Shown in pieces: positions 1 to 8,458 of a DNA stretch of 64,000 nt. Both the position numbers and the translations under genes were made by a program. The stretch comes from Devosia marina (GTDB lineage Bacteria; Pseudomonadota; Alphaproteobacteria; Rhizobiales; Devosiaceae), in assembly GCF_009758415.1 (NCBI RefSeq), contig NZ_WQRF01000001.1, forward strand, positions 1,426,001 to 1,490,000. The letters run 5' to 3'. Within the stretch, counting starts at the first letter, position 1. Each line of letters opens with the position of its first letter. The notes beneath the pieces are model-generated. The model was not told the origin of the DNA. It saw only the letters and a list, made by a program, of their open reading frames with translations, and did no database searches.

Positions 1-58
1 CCTGCCGCTGCGTGACACTCTCTGCCGCCAGCTCGGGCGCCTGTTCTGGAAGGGTCAT
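1..58 (-). CDS. 5' end of an unidentified gene running off the left edge
   Basis: Reading leftwards from an ATG at 58, all 19 codons left in the window are open (the peptide begins MTLPEQAPEL). A GGAG lies seven bases before this ATG, a sensible ribosome binding site. The gene would be divergent from the host-attachment-like gene at 255, and the ~200 bases between would hold both promoters. The fragment is far too short to identify, and chance openness cannot be excluded. Confidence 0.35.
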   Translation of the reverse strand, partial: MTLPEQAPELAAESVTQRQ

Positions 59-254
59 GGCAGGACTCCGCACCACGATGCGGGTGCCCGTTCCTGCACC
101 AACCCGAACGCATCATGGCCAATCAGAGTTTGTGATCGCCAACCCTTGCAAAGGTGATGGCTTAGTCCCAACCTTTGTGTGTGTCGGACGTTGGCCTTGA
201 GAAGCGCCGTTATGCTCGCGCGCTTCGGACCCGTCCCTATACGAGGAGCAGCAG

Positions 255-704
255 ATGAAAAAGACAGTGACCTGGATCCTGATCGCCGATGGAACACAGG
301 CCCGCGTGGTTGAACACGCCGGCCCCGGCAAGGGTCTCACGACCGTCAAGGGCCTGGACTGGTCCATTCCGCCGCTTCAGACCCAGGACATCAATGCCGA
401 CCGGCCCGGCCGCAGTCATTCCTCGGTTGGCCATGGCCGCAGCGCCATGGAACCCAAGACCGATCCGGCGGACCACCGGGAAGCCGAGTTCGTGCGTTCC
501 GTGGCCCATGTGATGGAAGAAAAGGCCATGTCGGGCGCCTATGATCGGTTGATCATCGCCGCCGCTCCAATTGCGCTGGGCAATCTGCGCAAAGTGCTGT
601 CCGATCATGTCAAGAAAACCGTGCTGGCCGAGCTCGACAAGGATTTGACCAACGTGCCCACTCCACAATTGGACAAGCATCTGGACGGCATCATCGCCGT
701 CTAG
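255..704 (+). CDS. host attachment family protein
   Basis: A 149-residue soluble protein without signal peptide. It has the layout of the family annotated as 'protein required for attachment to host cells' (PF10116): an N-terminal strand ending in WILIADGTQARV, a central polar stretch rich in H, S and D, and a C-terminal half with YDRLIIAAAPIALGNLR. Family members resemble the RNase-E/eRF1-like baeRF fold, and the 'attachment' name comes from one Agrobacterium study, so the molecular role is uncertain. The ATG at 255 follows a GAGGAG. It stands alone, with no co-directional neighbour. The family call is from memory of these motifs and is fairly sure; the function is not. Confidence 0.8.
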   Translation: MKKTVTWILIADGTQARVVEHAGPGKGLTTVKGLDWSIPPLQTQDINADRPGRSHSSVGHGRSAMEPKTDPADHREAEFVRSVAHVMEEKAMSGAYDRLIIAAAPIALGNLRKVLSDHVKKTVLAELDKDLTNVPTPQLDKHLDGIIAV

Positions 705-835
705 GCGGCGAGCAGAGCTTACTACGGTATTTCAGAGGCTTAACACGATTTCCGGAATCAGTCTCGACAGAGCTTGAAGCAGATTGTCAGGGCCGGGAAT
801 CAATCTCTGAGATTGTTGAATCTGAACCAGAGCCA

Positions 836-864
836 AGCGGCGCGACTTCTTGCGTCGCGCCGCT
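836..864. terminator. perfect 11-bp hairpin, bidirectional terminator candidate
   Basis: Arms at 836-846 and 854-864 are perfectly complementary around a 7-base loop (TTCTTGC). The hairpin overlaps the stop codon of the leftward alpha/beta hydrolase gene and lies about 130 bases after the rightward host-attachment gene. There is no long T run on either side, so termination is plausible rather than proven. Confidence 0.6.
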
Positions 865-1705
865 AGTCATCTGTTTCGTCGTCGCTTTCCCCGCGCGAAA
901 AGGCGTCGAGAAATTGCAGCAACACCGAATTGACCAGGCCCGGCTTTTCAATGCTGGGAATGTGCGCCGCCCCTTCCAGGACCACCCCGATGGCGTTGGG
1001 CATGGTTTCGGACAGTGTCTCGTGCCGGTCGACCAGAGCGGTAAAATCCTCATCCCCGACAATCAGCAGGGTGGGCGCCGCCACGGACTCGATCCGGTTC
1101 CAGGCATCAGGTGAAGGCTCTTCCTGGGTCAATTCCGGCTTTCTGAGAACGGCAGCATTCATATCGAGGAACAGCTCACGCACAGCGCCGCCAACACGGC
1201 CACTCTGGCTGCGTGGCCCATCGAGCCACTCATGGGCCTGCACGCGATTGAGCAGATCAATGTCGCCGCGTTCCCAGGCATCTTCCTCGGCCATTTCAAT
1301 GGCGCTTTCTTCCGCCGTGACGCTCCAGGGTGCACCGTTGATCGATGTGCCCATCAACACCAGCCCAATCACACGGCCGGGATAGGCGAGTGCAAAATCG
1401 ACCGCCAGCCCGCCACCCATGGAGCATCCCACCAGAATGGCGGCATGGATATCCATTTCCTGGAGCAGGGCCTCGAGATCATCGAGATGGCTGAACGGCT
1501 CGTCTTCACTGGTGGTTTCGCCATAGCCGCGCCGGTCATAGGCAATGGCGTGCCAACCCCTGGTAGCGACCGCTTCCATCTGGTCGAGCCACATGCGCTT
1601 GTCGCAGACACCGGCATGGAGGAACACGACCGCAAGCCCCTCCCCCTGTTCAAGACCGCTCAGCGTGGCGCCGCCGATCTCGAGAGTGAAAGGCTCGGCG
1701 CTCAT
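863..1705 (-). CDS. alpha/beta-fold hydrolase
   Basis: A 280-residue cytoplasmic alpha/beta hydrolase. The nucleophile elbow GCSMGG puts the catalytic serine at residue 95. The acid is in VGDEDF (D218 or D220) and the histidine in EGAAHIPSIEKP (H248), so the triad is complete. The oxyanion strand is VVFLHAGVCD near residue 30. Overall it looks like the 3-oxoadipate enol-lactonase/haloperoxidase-like group, but no substrate can be assigned. I chose the ATG at 1705 because it overlaps the upstream gene's stop as ATGA; an upstream in-frame ATG at 1753 would overlap that gene by 52 bases. Co-transcribed with the small exported protein before it. Confidence 0.85.
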   Translation of the reverse strand: MSAEPFTLEIGGATLSGLEQGEGLAVVFLHAGVCDKRMWLDQMEAVATRGWHAIAYDRRGYGETTSEDEPFSHLDDLEALLQEMDIHAAILVGCSMGGGLAVDFALAYPGRVIGLVLMGTSINGAPWSVTAEESAIEMAEEDAWERGDIDLLNRVQAHEWLDGPRSQSGRVGGAVRELFLDMNAAVLRKPELTQEEPSPDAWNRIESVAAPTLLIVGDEDFTALVDRHETLSETMPNAIGVVLEGAAHIPSIEKPGLVNSVLLQFLDAFSRGESDDETDD

Positions 1706-2040
1706 TGCTCCAGGGCCGCGCAGAATTTCGTGCCGTCCTTGTCGCCCAGCCAACAGCCTGGCTCGCCATCGACAGGCGCAAACCTGCCCAGTTCCTTAGG
1801 GTAGCGGCCCGGTTGTGGTTCAGCGGCAATGAGATAGCCCAGGCCCTCGCCATCGGCTTCATGCGCAAACACGAAAGTTTCTCCACTCGGCAGGGCAAAG
1901 GTAATGCCACCACCATCGACAGTCACGTCGCAATCAAAAGGATCCAGGCCCGTGATTGAGCATTGCCCCGGCGCAGAAAGTGCCGGAACGGCGAGGGCAA
2001 GGCTGACCAGCAGCACCGCCCCCGTCACCAAATTCTTCAT
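1702..2040 (-). CDS. small exported protein of unknown function
   Basis: A 112-residue protein with a clear Sec signal peptide (MKNLVTGAVLLVSLALAV, then an ALSA cleavage site). The mature part has four cysteines, two near its N-terminus (QCSITGLDPFDC) and two near the C-terminus (PGCWLGDKDGTKFC), which suggests disulfides in the periplasm. The start at 2040 has a GGGGGA seven bases upstream; an in-frame ATG at 2073 would put 11 extra residues before the signal peptide. The stop overlaps the start of the hydrolase gene by four bases, so the two form an operon. I do not recognise a family. Confidence 0.75.
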   Translation of the reverse strand: MKNLVTGAVLLVSLALAVPALSAPGQCSITGLDPFDCDVTVDGGGITFALPSGETFVFAHEADGEGLGYLIAAEPQPGRYPKELGRFAPVDGEPGCWLGDKDGTKFCAALEQ

Positions 2041-2164
2041 ACAGTCCCCCAAGAACCGATCTGCAAGGAGCATGGCTCCATTCAGGGCACTCTATTGCAG
2101 AAAGCCCAACAAACCCAACGCTTTTCACATGTCAATGGAGGATTGGTAAAGGCCGGCCGGCAAG

Positions 2165-2533
2165 TTAGACGTCTGCCCCGAGCAGACGATCCAGCGCCTG
2201 TTCAATGTCAGTCTGGCTATAGGGCTTGGCGATGACTGCATGATCCTGCCATTCCGGCGGTAGGCCGTCGCGCCCATAGCCGGTGGCAAACAGGATCGGC
2301 ACCCCGCGCTCGCGCAGGATCTGCGCTGCAGGAAACACCTTGGCTCCGCCGATATTGACGTCCAGAATAGCAACATCAAGGGCTTCGACACTGCTGGCCA
2401 GCCGCTCAGCGTCGGGCAATCGCATGGCCTGCGCCGCGATGCTCCAGCCGAGTTGCTCCAGAATATCCTCGAGATTGATCAGAACCAGCGTCTCGTCCTC
2501 GACGACGAGTACGCGGCGTCCGGCCCTAGTCAA
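2165..2533 (-). CDS. single-domain response regulator (TTG start)
   Basis: A 122-residue CheY-like receiver with no output domain. It has the acidic pair in VVEDE, the phospho-acceptor aspartate in VAILDVNIGG, the conserved T in LFATGYG and the lysine in VIAKPYS. The start is a TTG at 2533: AGGAGG sits exactly six bases before it, and the codon overlaps the end of the kinase gene by eight bases. Upstream in-frame ATGs at 2554 and 2602 lack such a site and would lengthen the overlap. The partner is almost certainly the HWE kinase just upstream. Single-receiver proteins of this type usually act as phosphate relays or sinks, for example in the alphaproteobacterial general stress response. Confidence 0.85.
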   Translation of the reverse strand: MTRAGRRVLVVEDETLVLINLEDILEQLGWSIAAQAMRLPDAERLASSVEALDVAILDVNIGGAKVFPAAQILRERGVPILFATGYGRDGLPPEWQDHAVIAKPYSQTDIEQALDRLLGADV

Positions 2534-3968
2534 ATCGCGCCTCCTGCTCAGCATAGGCTGTCGCAGGGATCGACAACCGCGCCCGAAGTCCGTTCGGATC
2601 ATAGTTCAAATCCAGGCCGCCACCCAATTCGCCCGTCACCACCATGCGCAAGAGCCGCGAACCGAAACCCTGCCGCTCCGTCTCGGCCGGCGTTGGACCG
2701 TTTCGCTCTATCCATTCGAGCACGAGCTGCCCCTCTCCGTCCCGATGCCAGCTGACAGCCAGATTGCCCTCTGGCACCGAAAGGGCACCGTGCCGGGCCG
2801 CATTGGCCGCCATTTCGTGCAGCACCAAAGCCAGCGCCACTGTCGTCTTGGCGTTCACCACCAACGCAGGGCCACCGTAATCGACTTGTTCATCGCCAAA
2901 AGCGCTCAGCTCCTGACACACCAGGTGCCCGAGTTCGGCATCATGCCAATGGCGGTCGCTCAGCATGGTGTGGGCCTTGGAGAGCGCCATGATCCGTGCC
3001 TCAAGCGACCGCCGCGCTTGGGCGAAATCGCTGGTGCTGCGTAGGGTCTGGCTGGCAATGGACTGCACGGTCGCCAGAGTGTTTTTCACCCGGTGGTTCA
3101 ACTCATCGATCAGCAGACGCTGCCGGCGGGCGGCCCGCACTGCCTCGGTGCGATCCATGCCCTGCACGAAAACGCCGGTAATATTACCCGCGCCGTCGCG
3201 GATCGGATTGTAGGAGAAATCGAGGAAGGTTTCCTTGGCCGGCCGGTGGGGCTCGTTTCCCAGCATGACGCGGGCCCCCTCGGCCGCATGCACATGGCCG
3301 TCGGCGTAAACCTTGTCCAATATCTCAATGAAACCCTGCTCGACGACTTCGGGGAGCGCCTGTGCAACGGTTTGCCCGATGACGTCCCGCCCTCCGATCA
3401 GCTTGGAGTAGGAATCGGAGGTGAAGGTGAAAACGTGGCTGGGACCTGAGAGCACGGCGAAAAACGCAGGCGCCTGCTGAAACAACCGGCGGAACTCGGC
3501 GCTCGAAGCCTCGGTCTCGCGGGTGCGCTCGATCAGGCGTGTGGCCGCCGAAATCGATCCATAGGGCAGCGTTGCCGCCTCACGCATCCGCACCAGCTCG
3601 GTGACATCGACCGTGTTCTGCATCACATGCTGCACCGTGCCATCCGGGCCGGTGAGTGGCACGTGCACGGCGGTCCAATAGCGATTGGTGACCGTGCCGT
3701 CGGCTTCCGTGATTGGATAATTAATATAGGCCAGAGTGTCCGGCTCGCCGGTTGCCAGAACGCGTTCTAAGGATTGGCGCAGACGAACTCCCGCCTCGTC
3801 TTCGTTAGGAAACAGGTCGAAGAGCTTCTGGTCCTTGAGCCTGGAAAATGGCGTTCCCACCACCGCCTCATAGGCCGGATTGGCGGCGACATAGCGAAGA
3901 TTTTGATCCAGGATCATGAATGGACTGGGCAGCGCCTCGAATATGCGCGCAAAATCCAGCTCAGCCAT
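2526..3968 (-). CDS. PAS-PAS HWE-family sensor histidine kinase
   Basis: A 480-residue soluble sensor kinase. Two PAS domains come first (about residues 5-125, with ALPSPFMILDQNLRYVAANPA, and about 155-275). The HWE/HisKA_2 dimerisation segment follows, with phospho-acceptor H292 in IDELNHRVKNTLATVQS. The ATP-binding part has the N-box LHEMAANAARHGAL, the WIERNGP motif typical of HWE kinases and a G-rich GFGSRLL. There is no membrane segment, so the signal is cytoplasmic; a cofactor in a PAS domain is possible, but the NCRF motif of blue-light LOV domains is absent. I chose the ATG at 3968, preceded by GGGGGA, because the PAS domain begins immediately after it; in-frame ATGs at 4007 and 4091 are less likely. 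Confidence 0.88.
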   Translation of the reverse strand: MAELDFARIFEALPSPFMILDQNLRYVAANPAYEAVVGTPFSRLKDQKLFDLFPNEDEAGVRLRQSLERVLATGEPDTLAYINYPITEADGTVTNRYWTAVHVPLTGPDGTVQHVMQNTVDVTELVRMREAATLPYGSISAATRLIERTRETEASSAEFRRLFQQAPAFFAVLSGPSHVFTFTSDSYSKLIGGRDVIGQTVAQALPEVVEQGFIEILDKVYADGHVHAAEGARVMLGNEPHRPAKETFLDFSYNPIRDGAGNITGVFVQGMDRTEAVRAARRQRLLIDELNHRVKNTLATVQSIASQTLRSTSDFAQARRSLEARIMALSKAHTMLSDRHWHDAELGHLVCQELSAFGDEQVDYGGPALVVNAKTTVALALVLHEMAANAARHGALSVPEGNLAVSWHRDGEGQLVLEWIERNGPTPAETERQGFGSRLLRMVVTGELGGGLDLNYDPNGLRARLSIPATAYAEQEARFD

Positions 3969-4092
3969 AGATCGGAAATCCCCCAAGATACGTGCCGGGA
4001 TCGTCATCCCGATCAAGCGAGTTGAACGCAGTGGCATCCAACTGGTTCCATTGAGAAGAATAGTTTCTCGCTGGCAATGGGATGATGGCACG

Positions 4093-4120
4093 AAAACGGG
4101 GCGCAGCTCTCGCCGCGCCC
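4093..4120 (-). terminator. terminator of ettA
   Basis: Read leftward, a GC-rich hairpin (arms 4098-4103 and 4115-4120) is followed by a short T run (AAAA at 4093-4096 on the given strand). It begins about ten bases beyond the ettA stop codon. Confidence 0.55.
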
Positions 4121-4130
4121 TTGTTAGTGA

Positions 4131-5786
4131 TTACCGCGTCAGCGGCTTGTAGGTTGCACGCCGTGGATTGACGGCATCGGCGCCGAGGCGACGGACCTTG
4201 TCGGCTTCGTAGTCCTGGAAATTGCCCTCGAACCATTCGACATGGCTGTCCCCTTCAAAGGCCAGCATGTGGGTGGCGAGGCGATCAAGGAACATGCGAT
4301 CGTGGCTGATGATGACGGCGCAACCGGCGAATTCCTCGAGCGCTTCTTCGAGCGCCGCAAGAGTTTCGGTGTCCAAATCGTTGGTCGGTTCGTCGAGCAG
4401 CAGCACGTTGGCACCGGATTTGAGCATCTTGGCCAGGTGCACGCGATTGCGCTGCCCGCCCGAGAGATTGCCGACCTTCTGCTGCTGGTCACCGCCCTTG
4501 AAGTTGAAGGCAGAAGTATAAGCGCGTGAGTTCATCTCGCGCTTGCCCAGCATCAGGATGTCGTCGCCCTCCGAGATTTCCTCCCAGACCGTCTTGTTGG
4601 GATTGAGCGCATCGCGGCTCTGATCGACATAGCCCAGATGCACGTTTTCAGCGACGGTAACGGTGCCGCTATCGGGCTTTTCCTGGCCAGTCAGCATCTT
4701 GAACAGGGTGGTCTTGCCCGCGCCATTGGGACCGATAATGCCCACAATGCCGCCAGGCGGCAGCTTGAACGAGAGATCGTCAATCAGCAGCCGGTCACCA
4801 AAAGATTTGGAAAGGTTCTCGACCGTGATGACATTCTGCCCGAGCCGCTCGCCGGGGGGAATGATGATCTGTGCGGTCTGGGACTGGGTGCGGGCCTCGT
4901 TGAGTTTGACCAGCTCGTCATAGGCCTTGATACGCGCCTTGGACTTGGACTGGCGCGCCTGCGGGGACTGGCCCATCCATTCGCGCTCGCGCTCGAGCAC
5001 CTTGGCGCGGGCGGCGTCCTCGCTCTTTTCCTGCGCGAAGCGCTTCGCCTTGGCATCGAGATAGGCGGTGTAATTGCCTTCATAGGGCACGCCGCGGCCG
5101 CGATCGAGTTCGAGAATCCAGCCCGTGACATTGTCGAGGAAGTAGCGGTCGTGGGTGATGATCAGCACCGCGCCCTCGAACTCGCGCAGGTGCCGTTCAA
5201 GCCATGCCGTGGTTTCGGCGTCCAAATGGTTGGTCGGTTCGTCGAGCAGCAGCAGGTCGGGCTTGGACAGGAGCAGTGCGCAAAGCGCCACGCGGCGCTT
5301 TTCACCGCCCGAGAGATTGGTAACGTCGGCATCGCCCGGCGGGCAGCCAAGCGCCTCCATGGCCACCTCGACCTGGGATTCGAGATCCCACAGATTCTGT
5401 GCGTCGATGACGTCCTGAAGCTGGGTCGCCTCGTCCGCGGTCTCGTCGGAATAGTTCATCATCAACTCGTTGTAGCGGTCGACGATGTCCTTCTTTTCCT
5501 TGACGCCCATCATCACATTGCCCAGCACGTTGAGCGCCGGATCAAGCTGCGGCTCCTGGGGGAGATAGCCAACCTTGGCGCCATCGGCAGCCCAAGCTTC
5601 GCCCGAAAACTCAGTTTCGATGCCAGCCATGATCTTGAGCAGGGTCGACTTGCCCGAGCCATTGGGGCCGAGAATGCCGATCTTGGCGTCGGGGTAGAAG
5701 GAGAGATGGATATTATCCAGCACCTTCTTGCCGCCGGCATAGGCCTTACTCATTCCGTGCATGTGATAGATGAACTGGCGTGCCAT
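4131..5786 (-). CDS. ettA: energy-dependent translational throttle protein EttA (ABC-F)
   Basis: A 551-residue cytoplasmic ABC-F protein with two ATPase domains and no membrane part, close to the ~555 residues of Escherichia coli EttA. Walker A of domain 1 is at residues 40-48 (GPNGSGKST) and its signature is LSGGEKRRV; domain 2 has GPNGAGKTT and LSGGQRNRV. Both Walker B motifs end in DEPTN. The opening ARQFIYHMHGMSKAY is typical of EttA rather than Uup or YheS. EttA binds the ribosomal E site and regulates the first elongation step according to the ADP/ATP ratio. It is monocistronic here, with its own terminator. Confidence 0.93.
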   Translation of the reverse strand: MARQFIYHMHGMSKAYAGGKKVLDNIHLSFYPDAKIGILGPNGSGKSTLLKIMAGIETEFSGEAWAADGAKVGYLPQEPQLDPALNVLGNVMMGVKEKKDIVDRYNELMMNYSDETADEATQLQDVIDAQNLWDLESQVEVAMEALGCPPGDADVTNLSGGEKRRVALCALLLSKPDLLLLDEPTNHLDAETTAWLERHLREFEGAVLIITHDRYFLDNVTGWILELDRGRGVPYEGNYTAYLDAKAKRFAQEKSEDAARAKVLEREREWMGQSPQARQSKSKARIKAYDELVKLNEARTQSQTAQIIIPPGERLGQNVITVENLSKSFGDRLLIDDLSFKLPPGGIVGIIGPNGAGKTTLFKMLTGQEKPDSGTVTVAENVHLGYVDQSRDALNPNKTVWEEISEGDDILMLGKREMNSRAYTSAFNFKGGDQQQKVGNLSGGQRNRVHLAKMLKSGANVLLLDEPTNDLDTETLAALEEALEEFAGCAVIISHDRMFLDRLATHMLAFEGDSHVEWFEGNFQDYEADKVRRLGADAVNPRRATYKPLTR

Positions 5787-5933
5787 GGGCGATGAACCTC
5801 TTGAAGGGTGTTCGGGGATTGGCGCCTATGTAGGGCATAGGGCAACGCGGAGCAACGGGGGGCCAGTGGTCACGCAGCCGTCATCTGCGCCCACTAAGCA
5901 GGGCCGGCCTTCATACCGCCCAAGAGCCTTGCC

Positions 5934-6755
5934 ATGACCCGCCCGCTACCAACAATTGGCGCCGCCCTGCTCGTCGACGATCTGGAAACGCTTGCGCCCT
6001 GGCTGATCGAGGGGCAGCGCGATGTCGAAATCCAGGACTTCATCTCTCCCAGCCGGCTGGACGGCGACTGGAGGGTCCAGGTCGATCGGGCCCGCAGCCT
6101 GCTCGATGGCCACACCGGGCGACTGGGCATCCATGGACCGTTCATAGGCTTTTCCATTGCCACGCCCGACCCGGTCATTCGTGAGGCGGTAAAGCTGCGC
6201 CTGCGCCAGGGGCTCGACATCGCCGTGGCTCTGGGTGCTACGCAGATGGTCGTCCACAGCCCCTACACCACCTGGAGCTACAACAATCTGGACAAGGATT
6301 CCGGCGCCCGCACGCGCATGATCGAATATGGCCATGCCACCATGGGCGATGCGGTCAAGCAAGCAGAAGACCATGGCATTACCCTGGTTATCGAGAATAT
6401 CGAGGACAAGGACCCGATGGACCGGCTGCACCTGGCCAATAGTTTCAACTCGGACGCGGTTGCCGTCTCCATCGACACCGGCCACGCGCACTATGCCCAC
6501 GGCACGACCGGCGCGCCCCCGGTTGACTATTTCGTGACGGCAGCCGGTGACCGGCTTTCCCATATCCATATGCAGGATGCCGATGGCTATGCCGACCGCC
6601 ATTGGCGGCCCGGCATGGGTACGGTCAACTGGCACGCGGTTTTCGCGGCCCTAGCCACGCTGCCCCAATCGCCGCACCTGGTGCTCGAACTGGCCGACAA
6701 CAGCCAGTTGCGCGCCGGGGCCGACTGGCTGATCGCGCAGGGACTTGCGCGCTAA
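5934..6755 (+). CDS. TIM-barrel sugar phosphate isomerase/epimerase family protein
   Basis: A 273-residue protein of the xylose-isomerase-like TIM-barrel/AP-endonuclease-2 superfamily. The expected metal ligands are present in order: H67, H108 (VVHSPY), E154 (VIENIE), D181 and H184 (SIDTGHAHY), H210/H212 (SHIHMQD), H223 and E252 (LELAD). The residues DADGYADRHWRPGMG match the loop around the metal site. Such proteins isomerise or epimerise sugars or cyclitols; the exact substrate cannot be read. The neighbour 66 bases downstream is a GH13 glucoside enzyme, so a role in sugar metabolism fits. No strong Shine-Dalgarno is seen before the ATG. Confidence 0.8.
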   Translation: MTRPLPTIGAALLVDDLETLAPWLIEGQRDVEIQDFISPSRLDGDWRVQVDRARSLLDGHTGRLGIHGPFIGFSIATPDPVIREAVKLRLRQGLDIAVALGATQMVVHSPYTTWSYNNLDKDSGARTRMIEYGHATMGDAVKQAEDHGITLVIENIEDKDPMDRLHLANSFNSDAVAVSIDTGHAHYAHGTTGAPPVDYFVTAAGDRLSHIHMQDADGYADRHWRPGMGTVNWHAVFAALATLPQSPHLVLELADNSQLRAGADWLIAQGLAR

Positions 6756-6821
6756 CGGCAAGGGCCGGTGGAACGAATTTACCGCGACGTCGGTTTGTCC
6801 TGAAAGCGTCAGGACCTATGC

Positions 6822-8453
6822 ATGGCCAATCTCTGGTACAAGAATGCCATCGTCTATTGCGTCGATGTCAAAAGCTTCATGGACGCCAATGGTGACGGCA
6901 CCGGCGATTTTGTGGGGCTGGCCGACAGGCTCGATCATCTCGAACGGCTGGGCGTCACCTGTATCTGGCTCAATCCATTCTATCCGTCCCCACGACGGGA
7001 CAATGGCTACGACATCTCAGACTATTACGGCATAGACCCCGCGCTTGGGACATTGGGGGACTTTGTCGAGTTCATCGAAGCGGCCAAAGATCGGGGCATG
7101 CGGGTGATTGTCGACCTCGTCGTCAACCATACCTCCGACGAGCATCCCTGGTTTCAGGCCGCCCGGGCCGACCCGAACTCGCCCTACCGCGACTGGTATG
7201 TATGGCGCGACGAGAAACCGGACAATATCACCGACGGCATTGTCTTTCCCGGCGTGCAGAAGGCCATCTGGAGCTATGACCGAACCGCCAAGGCCTGGTA
7301 CATGCACCGGTTCTACAAGTTCCAGCCGGACCTCAACACGACCAACCCCGCCGTGAGGCAGGAAATTCTCAAGATCATGGGGTTCTGGCTGGCGCTGGGC
7401 GTGTCAGGATTTCGCGTTGATGCCGTGCCGTTTCTGATTGAGCCGCGCGGCGTGCTGACGGACAAGCCGGTCGTGGACCCCCACGCCATGCTGACCGAGA
7501 TTCACGACTTCCTGTCCTGGCGCAAGGCCGAAGCCATTCTGCTGGCCGAGGCCAATATCAGCTACGAAGAAGCGCCCGACTATTTTGCCGCCGGAGACCG
7601 CATGACCATGGTTTTCGACTTTGTCGGCAACCAGCAATTGTTCCTCTCCCTCGCGCGCGGGACTGCCGCCCCCCTGCGTCGCTCGCTGGCCGCAAGACCC
7701 GAACCTCAGGGCATGGGCCAATGGGCCGTCTTTCTGCGCAACCATGACGAGCTGAACCTGGGAAACCTCACGGAACAGGAGCGCGAGCAATGTTTCTCCG
7801 CCTTCGGGCCGGACCCGAACATGCAGATCTATGACCGTGGCCTGAGACGCCGCCTCGCCAGCATGTTCAATGGGGACCAGACGCGTCTGAAGATGGCTTT
7901 TTCGCTGTTGCTGGCCCTGCCGGGCACACCCGTTATCTGGTATGGCGACGAGATCGGCATGGGGGAAGACCTGGCCCTGCCCGAACGCGAAGCTGTCCGC
8001 ACGCCAATGCAATGGTCGCCAAGGCATAATGGCGGGTTCTCGGATGCGCCAAAAGACCGCCTTGTCCGGCCGCTGATAGACAGGGGAAAGTTCAGCTACC
8101 ATCATGTCAACGCGGCCATGCAGACCCAGCACCGCAACTCGTTCTTCCATGCCATTGCCGATATGGTCTCGGCGCGCCGATCCTCCCCGGAAGTCGGCTG
8201 GGGTGGGGTCGAGATCATTGATGTCGGCGACGATGAATTGCTCGTGCTCTCCAGTCGCTGGCGCGGCAACCGGGTCATCACCGCCCATAACTTTGCTGGC
8301 GAACCCAAGTCATTTCATCTGGCCGATGAAGGCATCGAAGAGCTCATGCCGATGCTGACCGATTCACCGACCGGACCGATCGAGGGCGATGGCGAAATCG
8401 CGCTGTCGCCCTATGGCTATTGCTGGCTGCGCTGCAATGGTGAGCGGCGCTAG
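6822..8453 (+). CDS. GH13 alpha-amylase family enzyme, trehalose-synthase-like
   Basis: A 543-residue glycoside hydrolase of family 13. It opens with LWYKNAIVYCVDVKSFMDAN, very like the start of trehalose synthase (maltose alpha-glucosyltransferase). The catalytic residues are all present: nucleophile D200 in GFRVDAVPF, acid/base E243 in LLAEAN and transition-state D309 in RNHDE. A small beta-sandwich domain ends the protein (from about residue 470). It has no maltokinase domain, unlike fused TreS-Pep2 enzymes. TreS interconverts maltose and trehalose and so links to the glycogen operon elsewhere in this window; a plain alpha-glucosidase is the alternative. The ATG at 6822 has AGGA eight bases upstream. 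Confidence 0.82.
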   Translation: MANLWYKNAIVYCVDVKSFMDANGDGTGDFVGLADRLDHLERLGVTCIWLNPFYPSPRRDNGYDISDYYGIDPALGTLGDFVEFIEAAKDRGMRVIVDLVVNHTSDEHPWFQAARADPNSPYRDWYVWRDEKPDNITDGIVFPGVQKAIWSYDRTAKAWYMHRFYKFQPDLNTTNPAVRQEILKIMGFWLALGVSGFRVDAVPFLIEPRGVLTDKPVVDPHAMLTEIHDFLSWRKAEAILLAEANISYEEAPDYFAAGDRMTMVFDFVGNQQLFLSLARGTAAPLRRSLAARPEPQGMGQWAVFLRNHDELNLGNLTEQEREQCFSAFGPDPNMQIYDRGLRRRLASMFNGDQTRLKMAFSLLLALPGTPVIWYGDEIGMGEDLALPEREAVRTPMQWSPRHNGGFSDAPKDRLVRPLIDRGKFSYHHVNAAMQTQHRNSFFHAIADMVSARRSSPEVGWGGVEIIDVGDDELLVLSSRWRGNRVITAHNFAGEPKSFHLADEGIEELMPMLTDSPTGPIEGDGEIALSPYGYCWLRCNGERR

Positions 8454-8458
8454 CGCGC

